Positions 38,720-47,553 of a stretch of 64,000 nt of DNA are shown piece by piece. The DNA lies in contig NZ_JARCJD010000016.1 of assembly GCF_028890115.1 (NCBI RefSeq), positions 46,039 through 110,038 on the forward strand, in the 5' to 3' direction. The number at the start of each line of letters is the position of its first letter. Position 1 is the first letter of the stretch. Both the position numbers and the translations under genes were made by a program. Under the pieces are notes generated by a model that ran no database searches, was not told the origin of the DNA, and worked only from the letters and a program-made list of their open reading frames with translations. This DNA comes from Phaeobacter sp. QD34_24. Lineage in GTDB: Bacteria; Pseudomonadota; Alphaproteobacteria; Rhodobacterales; Rhodobacteraceae.

Positions 38720-39255
38720 CAGCGGCTACCCAGGACTTCGGCCTCGGCCGGTGACAGTTTGCGCACCCCAAGCAGCTGTTGGCTGAACAGGACAACCAAT
38801 GGGTAGACGGCAATGGTCAGCACCGCCTGGATCAGGGTCAGCCCCAATGGCGCCTGCGCGACGGCGAGAATGGCCAGGATGGCGCGGTTCAGGACCACGA
38901 TGCCAGAGATCACCATGGCCACGGCCAGCCATTCGGCGGCAAAGGCGGTTTCCGGGTGTGGCAGGACCCGGGATTTCAGGAATTCGCAGCCCAGCACCAC
39001 CAGCAGGGCGAACAGGCCCGGCGGGCGCTGAAACAGCATATCCGCCATCAGCATGGTCGCGCCCAGCAGCAGCACCGGAACAAAATCCGGGCGCCGCAAC
39101 GACCAAGCCAGGGCCAGCGCCAGCAGCAGATCCGGTGGCGCCCAGCGGCTGGGCAGCGTGTCCAGGGGCAGCAAGTGGAAGAACAAGAGCACAAGTGCCA
39201 AGGCCGGAAAGGCCATCCGCATCAACCAGATCCGCCCGGGCGAGGTGCTAGCCAT
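38719..39255 (-). CDS. mreD: Rod-shape-determining protein MreD
   Basis: This 178-residue integral membrane protein has about five predicted helices and the MreD segment RRPDFVPVLLLGATMLMADM. It is a component of the elongasome linking MreC to MreB. ATG 39255 overlaps the mreC end by eight bases and opens at MASTSPGRIWLMRM. The family is poorly conserved, so the call rests on position and topology as well. Confidence 0.92.
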   Translation of the reverse strand: MASTSPGRIWLMRMAFPALALVLLFFHLLPLDTLPSRWAPPDLLLALALAWSLRRPDFVPVLLLGATMLMADMLFQRPPGLFALLVVLGCEFLKSRVLPHPETAFAAEWLAVAMVISGIVVLNRAILAILAVAQAPLGLTLIQAVLTIAVYPLVVLFSQQLLGVRKLSPAEAEVLGSR

Positions 39256-40189
39256 TGCCGCCTCCCTCTTGGCTGGAGAGGGATTGCGGAGCCGGGTCGC
39301 CGGAGCGCTCTGGCAGAAGCGCCGCATCCGGGGGCGGCACCACCAGGGCGCCGGGTTCCGTGATCGCCTCAGCGCCCTGGTGGCGCAGAACCCGCAGGAA
39401 CTCGAGCCGCTCATAGTCAGCAGAAAGGCGCACGCGCTTGCGCCCGGCGCGATCCGCCGCGACCTGTCCGATCAGCAGCCCAGGCGGAAAGACCGATCCA
39501 TCGCCAGAGGTGATGACCCGATCACCGGCGCGCACCAGATCGGGGTTTTCCAGGAAGTCGATCACCGGTGCGGCGGTGTTGTCGCCGGTCACCAGTGCGG
39601 TCTGCCCCGAGGGCTGGATCACCGCGGGCACGGCGCTGGCCGCATCGGTCAGCAGGATCACGCGGGCGGTGTCCTGGCCGGTACCGGAAATGCGCCCCAC
39701 CAAGCCGATACCATCCATGGCCGCCCAGCCATCCTGGATGCCGTCGCGGGCGCCGATATTGAGGATCACCGACTGGCGGAAGGGGGATCCGCTGTCCGCC
39801 ATCACCACGCCGGTGATATAGGTGAGCTTGGGATCAAGGCGCACGTTGTTGAGGTCCAGAAGCCGGGCGTTTTCCTGCTCCAATTGCAGGGCGGCCTCTT
39901 TCCAGGCCCGCATCTGGCGCAGTTCTGAGCGCAGCTCGCGGTTCTGCTCGGACAGGCGCTGATAGCTTTGGAAATCCCGGACCAGGTTGATCGCACCGGT
40001 CACCGGCACCATGGCCCAATCCATGCTGGGCACCACGGTGTCGACCAGCTGGGCACGGAACCGTTCCACCCGCGGGCTGTCGATCCGCCAGACCAGGAAA
40101 ATGGCCGCAAGGCACAGGCAGACCAGCCCGATCAGCAGACGGCGCAGCGGGCCGGAAAAATCTTCGCGCTGTGACCGGTCCTTGGCCAA
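39248..40189 (-). CDS. mreC: Rod-shape-determining protein MreC
   Basis: The 313-residue protein has one N-terminal membrane segment (RLLIGLVCLCLAAIFLVW), a coiled-coil region rich in Leu, Glu and Gln (about residues 70-110) and the beta-rich periplasmic domain (GIGLVGRISGTGQDTARVIL). It connects cytoplasmic MreB filaments with PBP2. A hairpin at 40212-40230 lies between it and mreB. Confidence 0.95.
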   Translation of the reverse strand: MAKDRSQREDFSGPLRRLLIGLVCLCLAAIFLVWRIDSPRVERFRAQLVDTVVPSMDWAMVPVTGAINLVRDFQSYQRLSEQNRELRSELRQMRAWKEAALQLEQENARLLDLNNVRLDPKLTYITGVVMADSGSPFRQSVILNIGARDGIQDGWAAMDGIGLVGRISGTGQDTARVILLTDAASAVPAVIQPSGQTALVTGDNTAAPVIDFLENPDLVRAGDRVITSGDGSVFPPGLLIGQVAADRAGRKRVRLSADYERLEFLRVLRHQGAEAITEPGALVVPPPDAALLPERSGDPAPQSLSSQEGGGNG

Positions 40190-40211
40190 GGGGTTCCTTT
40201 CGGGCTTGGCT

Positions 40212-40230
40212 CACCCCGCTATAGGGGGTG
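40212..40230 (-). terminator. Small hairpin between mreB and mreC
   Basis: CACCCC and GGGGTG form a 6-pair stem with a 7-base loop in the 46-base gap. With no T-run it is more likely a processing or partial termination point that keeps MreB in excess over the rest of the operon. Confidence 0.35.
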
Positions 40231-40235
40231 GCGCC

Positions 40236-41348
<1,113 letters not shown>

Positions 41349-41513
41349 TTATAAGCAGCGCAGCGCCGCCGCGAAAGGGCCGATTGCGGACAACTAGCGC
41401 CTTTCCGCCTGTGAAACATAGGGTTTGATCCCGGCAGCTCCCGGGCGGGCCGTGGCGAAGTACAGTGCGGTTTTTTCTTTCGCTGCGATGCGATGGGCGC
41501 TAGGAGCAGTGCC

Positions 41514-42308
41514 ATGCTCTCCTATCAACATATCTACCATGCCGGGAACCTGGCGGACGTTCAGAAACACGCGCTGCTGGCCTGGATGCTGGCCTATCTG
41601 ACGCGCAAGGATAAACCGCTCAGCTATATCGAAACCCATGCCGGGCGGGGCCTCTATGAGCTGCTCTCGCCCGAGGCGCTCAAGACCGGTGAAGCGGCGG
41701 CGGGGATCACACGGGTTCTGGAGGCAGAGGCGCTGGCCGAGGATCACCCCTTGAGCCAGGCCATCGCCGAGTGCCGTGCGCGGTTTGGCGAGACAAGCTA
41801 TCCCGGGTCGCCGCTGGTGGCGGCGGCGCTGTTGCGGGAGATGGACAGCCTGCATTTGGCGGAACTGCACCCGCAGGAATGCGCGGCCCTGCGGCAGGCG
41901 CTGAGGCCCTGGCGGGCCAAGGTGCACCAGCAGGACGGGTTCGAACTGGCCCTGTCGCTGGCGCCGCCGACGCCGCGCCGGGGTCTGTTGCTGATCGATC
42001 CACCCTATGAGGTGAAGGCCGACTACGCCCGTATTCCCGGCATCATCGGCAAGATCCATCGCAATTGGAACGTGGGCGTGATCGCGCTGTGGTACCCGAT
42101 CCTGACCGATGGCACCCACAAAAAGATGCTGGCCGCGCTGGAGGCGCAAGAGTTGCCCGGCGTCTTGCGCCACGAGGTACTGTTCCCGCCCGCGCGCGAA
42201 GGGCACCGGATGGTGGGGTCGGGGATGTTCGTGGTGAATGCCCCCTTCGGCATCGCAGAGGAAGCCGGGCGCATTTCCAAGTTATTTGAAGAATTGAACC
42301 GGGGGTGA
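41514..42308 (+). CDS. rlmJ: 23S rRNA (adenine2030-N6)-methyltransferase
   Basis: RlmJ methylates A2030 of 23S rRNA. The 264-residue protein has the family N-terminus LSYQHIYHAGNLADVQKHAL, a SAM loop THAGRGLYEL, and the catalytic LLLIDPPYEVK, the DPPY motif of N6-adenine methylases. ATG 41514 has TAGGAG upstream. Downstream lies the hairpin-rich repeat shared with the rhomboid/murJ gap. Confidence 0.95.
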   Translation: MLSYQHIYHAGNLADVQKHALLAWMLAYLTRKDKPLSYIETHAGRGLYELLSPEALKTGEAAAGITRVLEAEALAEDHPLSQAIAECRARFGETSYPGSPLVAAALLREMDSLHLAELHPQECAALRQALRPWRAKVHQQDGFELALSLAPPTPRRGLLLIDPPYEVKADYARIPGIIGKIHRNWNVGVIALWYPILTDGTHKKMLAALEAQELPGVLRHEVLFPPAREGHRMVGSGMFVVNAPFGIAEEAGRISKLFEELNRG

Positions 42309-42331
42309 TCCCAGGCTCTGGCGGGGGGAGG

Positions 42332-42409
42332 CTCCCGCCCCCTGTTCGACCATCAAAGATGGTCGAACAGGCGTTGGGCCCGGCGCCGCGCCTTGCGGCA
42401 CGGCGCCGG
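42332..42409. repeat. Two-hairpin intergenic element, copy 2
   Basis: The element lies between convergent rlmJ and leuA. In order: CTCCCGCCC (42332-42340); hairpin A with 14 perfect pairs and an AAA loop (CCTGTTCGACCATC at 42341-42354, partner 42358-42371); GTTGGGC (42373-42379); hairpin B (CCGGCGCCG at 42380-42388 to CGGCGCCGG at 42401-42409, inner GCC-TTGC-GGC). The order and shared blocks match copy 1 at 15852-15921. Confidence 0.65.
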
Positions 42410-42422
42410 ATCGTTTCGACGC

Positions 42423-43997
42423 TCAGGTCGCGTCCTTGTAGGAGATCTCGCGCGTATCGGCGCCTTCGCCGACCTTGCCACGGCGCACGATCAGACGGTT
42501 CAAGGCATTGATATAGGCCTTGGCCGAGGCCACCACGGTATCGGTATTGGCGGACTGGCCGGTGGCGATATTGCCGTCTTCCTCCAGCCGCACGGACACC
42601 GTGGCCTGGGCATCGGTGCCTTCGGTCACCGCGTGGACTTGATAGAGCTGCAGATGCGCGGAATTCGGATAGAGCTTGCGCACCGCCTTGAAGGTCGCAT
42701 CGACCGGGCCGTCGCCGGATGCGGTGGCGCTGACGTCCTTGCCGTCGATCTCCATCTCCAGCGTCGCCTCGGCCGGGCCGCCGGTGCCGCAGATCACCTT
42801 CATCGACACAAGCTGCAGATAGTCGTTCTCCGCATCCTCGCCCGAGCGCATCAGCGCCACGATATCGTCGTCAAAGACCTCTTTCTTGCGGTCGGCCAGC
42901 TCCTTGAAGCGCACGAAGAGATCCTTCAGCTGGTTGTCGCCGACCTCATAGCCAAGCTGGCCCAGCTTGTCGCGCAGCGCCGCGCGGCCCGAGTGTTTGC
43001 CCAGGGGAAGCGAGGTGCCCGAGAGACCCACATCCTCGGGGCGCATGATCTCGAAGGTCTCCTTGTTCTTGAGCATGCCGTCCTGATGGATGCCGCTTTC
43101 ATGGGCAAAGGCGTTCTTGCCGACGATGGCCTTGTTGAACTGCACCGGAAAGCCAGAGACGGTCGAGACCCGGCGGGAGATATGCATGATCTTGGTGGTG
43201 TCGATCTTGGTGTGCCAGGGCATGATGTCGTTGCGCACCTTCAGGGCCATCACGACCTCTTCCAGCGCGGTATTGCCCGCCCGCTCGCCCAGACCGTTGA
43301 TGGTGCATTCGATCTGCCGTGCACCGCCTTCGACGGCGGCCAGGGCGTTGGCGGTCGCCATGCCAAGGTCATTGTGGCAATGGGTGGCAAAGATCACCTC
43401 ATCCGCGCCGGGCACGGTGTCGATCAGGCGGCGGATCAGATCGGCGCTTTCCAGCGGCGCGGTGTAACCCACCGTATCGGGGATGTTGATGGTGGTGGCA
43501 CCGGCCTTGATGGCGATCTCGATCACCCGGCAGAGGTAGTCCCACTCGGTGCGTGTCGCATCCATCGGCGACCATTGCACGTCATCCACCAGGTTGCGCG
43601 CATGGGTCACCGTTTCGTGGATGCGCTCGGCCATCTCGTCCATGGTGAGGTTGGGGATGGCGCGGTGCAACGGCGAGGTGCCGATGAAGGTGTGGATGCG
43701 GGGTTTGGCCGCCTTGCGCACGGCTTCGGCGCAGCGGTCGATATCCTTGAAGTTGGCACGCGCCAGACCGCAGATCACGGCGTTCTTCGAGCGTTCGGCA
43801 ATCTCGCTCACCGCCTTGAAATCGCCTTCGGAGGCGATCGGGAAACCGGCTTCGATGATGTCCACACCCATGTCGTCCAAGAGCCCGGCAATCTCGAGCT
43901 TTTCATCATGGGTCATGGTGGCGCCGGGGCTTTGCTCGCCGTCGCGCAGGGTGGTGTCAAAGATCAATACGCGATCTTTTTCGAGTGCGTTCGTCAT
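42423..43997 (-). CDS. leuA: 2-isopropylmalate synthase
   Basis: LeuA condenses acetyl-CoA and 2-oxoisovalerate, the first committed step of leucine synthesis. The 524-residue protein has FDTTLRDGEQSPGATM at the N-terminus, the metal site HCHNDLGMATANALAA and the C-terminal allosteric domain that binds leucine. ATG 43997 fits the family start; an in-frame extension upstream lacks similarity. A leucine-rich leader peptide and hairpin precede it, suggesting attenuation by leucyl-tRNA supply. Confidence 0.97.
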   Translation of the reverse strand: MTNALEKDRVLIFDTTLRDGEQSPGATMTHDEKLEIAGLLDDMGVDIIEAGFPIASEGDFKAVSEIAERSKNAVICGLARANFKDIDRCAEAVRKAAKPRIHTFIGTSPLHRAIPNLTMDEMAERIHETVTHARNLVDDVQWSPMDATRTEWDYLCRVIEIAIKAGATTINIPDTVGYTAPLESADLIRRLIDTVPGADEVIFATHCHNDLGMATANALAAVEGGARQIECTINGLGERAGNTALEEVVMALKVRNDIMPWHTKIDTTKIMHISRRVSTVSGFPVQFNKAIVGKNAFAHESGIHQDGMLKNKETFEIMRPEDVGLSGTSLPLGKHSGRAALRDKLGQLGYEVGDNQLKDLFVRFKELADRKKEVFDDDIVALMRSGEDAENDYLQLVSMKVICGTGGPAEATLEMEIDGKDVSATASGDGPVDATFKAVRKLYPNSAHLQLYQVHAVTEGTDAQATVSVRLEEDGNIATGQSANTDTVVASAKAYINALNRLIVRRGKVGEGADTREISYKDAT

Positions 43998-44055
43998 GTC
44001 GGTAGCTTTCTTAAAACTCTGTCCTGGATCCATTCGATTGGCGCGCAAACCTCCT

Positions 44056-44091
44056 CCTCTGAGCGGGCGCGCCGAATGGCACGCTCAGAGG
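44056..44091 (-). promoter_or_regulatory. Attenuator-like hairpin between the leader peptide and leuA
   Basis: On the minus strand CCTCTGAGCG and CGCTCAGAGG form a perfect 10-pair stem, with inner TGCC/GGCG pairing (one G-T). The first arm covers the last codon and stop of the leader peptide, so ribosome position would control its folding. No T-run follows, so it may be an anti- or pro-terminator within a larger switch. Confidence 0.55.
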
Positions 44092-44171
44092 CGGGTTAGG
44101 ATCAGTAGGTCGCGCAGAGCCGCACCGCAAATGGCGGTGGCCGGGCCTTGGATGTCTGCGCGTGCTGTCAT
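44085..44171 (-). CDS. leuL: Leucine-rich leader peptide of leuA
   Basis: A 28-codon open frame starts at ATG 44171 and stops at TGA 44085-44087, 87 bases before the leuA start. Five of its last ten codons are leucine (the end reads LRDLLILTRL), using CTG, CTA, CTG, CTA and CTC. AAGG lies seven bases... upstream of the ATG after a C-run. Ribosomes stalling at these codons when Leu-tRNA is scarce would change folding of the overlapping hairpin at 44056-44091. This is the standard layout of ribosome-mediated attenuation, known for leu operons in proteobacteria. The peptide itself should have no function. The name is by analogy. Confidence 0.72.
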   Translation of the reverse strand: MTARADIQGPATAICGAALRDLLILTRL

Positions 44172-44272
44172 GGGGGAACCTTATACAGAGCGCAGGGCGA
44201 ATGGAAAGAGCGAAAATAGTTCAGCCTTCTTGACCCTTTAGCGGCGGGCTTTCCATTGGGGTGCTGCAGAAT

Positions 44273-44299
44273 TGATCGGAGGGGATTTCCCCCTAAGTG
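44273..44299 (+). promoter_or_regulatory. Possible ECF-like promoter of the photolyase gene
   Basis: TGATCG at 44273-44278 is followed 15 bases later by TAAGTG (44294-44299), about 30 bases before the photolyase start. It resembles RpoE-type elements of Rhodobacter, whose phrA is an RpoE target. The spacing is three bases shorter than the rpoHII candidate, so the match is weak. Confidence 0.25.
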
Positions 44300-44327
44300 A
44301 GGCGGGAAGTCACAGAGGAAGATGGTG

Positions 44328-45854
44328 ATGGCGCGGCTCATTCTCATTCTTGGCGATCAGTTGAGTGAGACCCTTTCTGCATTGCAGGCGGGCGACAAGG
44401 CGCGCGACACGGTGGTGATGGCCGAGGTGACCGAAGAGGGTGCCTATGTGCGCCATCATCCCAAGAAGATCGCGCTGATCCTGGCCGCGATGCGCAAGTT
44501 CGCGAGCCATTTGCAGGATCAGGGCTGGGGGGTTGCCTACACCCGGCTTGATGACGCGAAGAACACAGGAACAATCGCGGGGGAACTGTTGCGTCGGGCG
44601 GCGCAGACCGGTGCGGATGAGGTAATCGCCACGACGCCGGGGGAATGGCGGCTGATCCGCGAATTGCAATCGCTGCCGTTGAAGGTCAGCCTGAGGCCGG
44701 ACACGCGGTTCATCGCCACGCGCGCCGATTTTGCCGACTGGGCCGAGGGGCGCAAGCAGTTGCGCATGGAGTATTTCTACCGCGAGATGCGGCGCAAGAC
44801 CGGGCTGCTGATGGAGGGGGGCAAACCTGTGGGCGGCAAATGGAACTTTGATCAGGAAAACCGCAAGGCACCGCCAAAGGAGATCACCTGCGCCGACCCG
44901 ATGCAGTTCACCCCCGACGCCGAGACCGAAGCGGTGCTGGATCTTGTCGCGCGACGCTTTGGCGATCATTTCGGGGATCTGCGCCCGTTTCACTTCGCGG
45001 TGACGCGGGCCGACGCGCGGCGGGCGCTGCAGCAGTTCATCCGCGAAGGTCTGCCGCTGTTCGGGAATTATCAGGACGCCATGCTGCGGGGGCAGAAATG
45101 GCTCTATCATTCGGTGCTGTCGCCCTATCTGAACATCGGCCTGCTGCTGCCCCTGGAGGTCTGCCGCGCTGCGGAAGACGCCTGGAAGGCGGGCGATGTG
45201 CCGATCAACGCCGCAGAAGGCTTCATCCGACAGATCCTGGGCTGGCGGGAGTTCGTGCGGGGGATCTATTTCGTGCAAGGGGAGGACTACCCAAGCCGCA
45301 ATGCGCTGGACCATCGCCGCGCGCTGCCGCCGCTTTACTGGGGGGCGGAAACAGAGATGCGCTGTCTGTCAGAGGCTGTCGCGCAGACGCGGGAAGAGGC
45401 CTATGCCCATCACATCCAGCGCCTGATGGTCACGGGCAATTTCGCGCTTCTGGCCGGGATCAACCCCACCGAGGTGCATGAATGGTATCTCGCCGTCTAT
45501 GCCGATGCCTTTGAGTGGGTGGAGGCGCCCAATACCGTGGGCATGAGCCAGTTTGCCGATGGCGGCATCGTCGGATCGAAACCCTATGTCTCTAGCGGGG
45601 CCTATATCAACCGCATGTCCGACTACTGCAAATCCTGCGCCTACAAGGTGAGCCAGAAGCTGGGGGAGGGCGCCTGCCCCTTCAACCTGCTCTATTGGCA
45701 TTTCCTGGCGCGCCACCGGGAGCGGTTTGAGGGTAATCCGCGCATGGGCAACATGTACCGCACCTGGGATCGGATGGAGGATGGCAGGCGCGCGCGCATC
45801 ATCGCGCAAGCCGAGGATTTCCTGACCCGAATGGAGGCGGGGGATCGCGTCTAG
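44328..45854 (+). CDS. Iron-sulfur bacterial cryptochrome / (6-4) photolyase (PhrB type)
   Basis: The 508-residue flavoprotein belongs to the FeS-BCP class, which repairs (6-4) photoproducts with light. Four cysteines for a [4Fe-4S] cluster are present: C346 (MRCLSE), C434 and C437 (DYCKSCAY) and C450 (GACPFN). Their spacing equals that of Agrobacterium PhrB. The antenna domain opens with LILILGDQLSE and the FAD region includes QILGWREFVRG. ATG 44328 has GAGGAA seven bases upstream and is preferred over the ATG at 44322. It is divergent from leuA. Confidence 0.93.
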   Translation: MARLILILGDQLSETLSALQAGDKARDTVVMAEVTEEGAYVRHHPKKIALILAAMRKFASHLQDQGWGVAYTRLDDAKNTGTIAGELLRRAAQTGADEVIATTPGEWRLIRELQSLPLKVSLRPDTRFIATRADFADWAEGRKQLRMEYFYREMRRKTGLLMEGGKPVGGKWNFDQENRKAPPKEITCADPMQFTPDAETEAVLDLVARRFGDHFGDLRPFHFAVTRADARRALQQFIREGLPLFGNYQDAMLRGQKWLYHSVLSPYLNIGLLLPLEVCRAAEDAWKAGDVPINAAEGFIRQILGWREFVRGIYFVQGEDYPSRNALDHRRALPPLYWGAETEMRCLSEAVAQTREEAYAHHIQRLMVTGNFALLAGINPTEVHEWYLAVYADAFEWVEAPNTVGMSQFADGGIVGSKPYVSSGAYINRMSDYCKSCAYKVSQKLGEGACPFNLLYWHFLARHRERFEGNPRMGNMYRTWDRMEDGRRARIIAQAEDFLTRMEAGDRV

Positions 45855-45899
45855 CCCGCCATCCCCCGGCGGCAAGCCCCGGCTACAACGGGATCCGGA

Positions 45900-47342
45900 T
45901 CAGTTGTCGTCGCTCGCCGCGTCGGAGGCATTTCTGTCATTGACCAGGGCTCCATTGTCCCAGGCACCGCTGGTTTCCTGGCCGGTGGCATAGCGCATGG
46001 TGCCGGGTCCCTGGCGTTTGCCATTGACGAAACTGCCCTCATAGACATCGCCATTGGCATAGGTTGCCACGCCCTGACCGGTGATCTTGCCTTCCTGCCA
46101 GTCGCCCTCGTAGACGAAGCCGCCGGGCATTTCGATGCGACCGGTGCCATGGCGCTGGCTGTTGGCAAATTCGCCGGTGTAGACAGAGCCATCCGCATAG
46201 GTGACCTTGGCCGCCCCGTGGCGCTGGCCGTCCTGCCATTCGCCTTCGTAGCGGTAGCCGCTTTCGTAGGTCATCACACCCTGACCATGGTTGCGGGCGT
46301 TCTTGAAGCTGCCGGTATAGACAACGCCATTGGGGTAGGTGGCAGTACCTTGCCCTTCGATCACCCCCGCGATCCAACCGCCCTCATAGGTGGAGCCATC
46401 CGGATAGGTGATCTTGCCGGTGCCATCGGCCAGGTCATCGCGGAACTGACCTTCATAGACCGAGCCATCGGGGTAGGTGACCCGGCCCATGCCCTCGATC
46501 TGGCCTGCCAGCCATTCGCCCTCGTAGACATAGCCATCGGTCTTGGTGAAGGTGCCAGTGCCGTGGCGCAGATCGTCCAGGAACTCCCCCACATAGACAT
46601 CGCCATTGGCATGGGTCTGTTTGCCCGTGCCCTGCCTGCGGCCGTTTTCCAGCGGGCCTTCGTAGATGTCGCCATTGGGCTGGGTCAGCTTGCCCTGCCC
46701 ATGCATCTGGTTATTGGCCCAGTCGCCTTCGTAGATCAGCCCGTCCGGCATGGTCAGGATGCCGGTGCCATCCAGTTGGCCGTCGACAATGCCGCCCTCA
46801 TAGGTTGCCCCATCGGGGTAGCGGATCCTGCCGGTGCCTTCCTTGCTGCCTTCGATCCAGTCACCGGCGTATTCATAGCCGCCCGGGTTCTGCATCACGC
46901 CCTGGCCATGGTGCTGGCCGTTGACGAAGGTGCCCTCATAACGCGCGCCATTGGCATAGATGGCAACGCCCTGACCATTGATCAGACCGTCGACCCATTC
47001 CCCTTCATAAGTGCCACCATCGGCGAAGGTGATCTTGCCCAGACCTTCGGGCTTGCCCTTGGCGAATTCGCCTTCGTAGACGGCGCCATTGGGGTAGCGT
47101 GCCACCCCCTGGCCACGGATCTCGCCATCGACCCATTCGCCTGAATAGCTGTAGCCGCTGGGCAGCGTGTATGTCCCGGTGCCGTGCTGCAAGCCGCCGC
47201 GAAAGGTGCCCTCGTAGACGCCGCCGATTTCATCCTGGGTGGTGAGAACCTGGCCCTCCTGGGCCTGAACGCTGCTGCCAAGCCCGGCAGAGCCCAGGGC
47301 CAAAGCGGTCGAAAATGCGAATGCGGTGCCGAAACGGGTCAT
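45900..47342 (-). CDS. Exported MORN-repeat protein
   Basis: The 480-residue protein has a signal peptide (about residues 1-27, ending SSVQAQ) and then almost nothing but 23-residue MORN repeats: 18 clear copies of the YxGxW/F-xxGxxxGxGxxxxxxG pattern plus a degenerate nineteenth. Trp and Phe/Ile alternate at the aromatic position, making 46-residue double repeats, with the phase shifting between repeats 9 and 10 (Leu then Phe). MORN arrays form elongated beta-hairpin solenoids that bind proteins or lipids; here the place would be the periplasm or cell surface. The partner is unknown. It is divergent from nadE. Confidence 0.88.
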   Translation of the reverse strand: MTRFGTAFAFSTALALGSAGLGSSVQAQEGQVLTTQDEIGGVYEGTFRGGLQHGTGTYTLPSGYSYSGEWVDGEIRGQGVARYPNGAVYEGEFAKGKPEGLGKITFADGGTYEGEWVDGLINGQGVAIYANGARYEGTFVNGQHHGQGVMQNPGGYEYAGDWIEGSKEGTGRIRYPDGATYEGGIVDGQLDGTGILTMPDGLIYEGDWANNQMHGQGKLTQPNGDIYEGPLENGRRQGTGKQTHANGDVYVGEFLDDLRHGTGTFTKTDGYVYEGEWLAGQIEGMGRVTYPDGSVYEGQFRDDLADGTGKITYPDGSTYEGGWIAGVIEGQGTATYPNGVVYTGSFKNARNHGQGVMTYESGYRYEGEWQDGQRHGAAKVTYADGSVYTGEFANSQRHGTGRIEMPGGFVYEGDWQEGKITGQGVATYANGDVYEGSFVNGKRQGPGTMRYATGQETSGAWDNGALVNDRNASDAASDDN

Positions 47343-47553
47343 GAAACCTCTGCCTGCCCTTCAATTCTGCCCTGGCCAGATGGGTCCGGGGCGCGGTGTC
47401 AGTCGGCGCAAGGCGCCTGCTCTCATAGCATCTCTGCTTGGAAACTATGCGACACTCCGCCCTGTCGCAATGTCTTTTGAGCGCCCCGCTCTTTCCCTTG
47501 GCCCCGGATCTGATAAACGGCAGGTAACAGACTTTGCGAAGGGCGCGATCACC

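Noticed and set aside
45900..47342. A tandem DNA repeat or CRISPR-like array
   Set aside because: The 69-base rhythm follows from the 23-residue MORN repeats; units are diverged and continuously coding.
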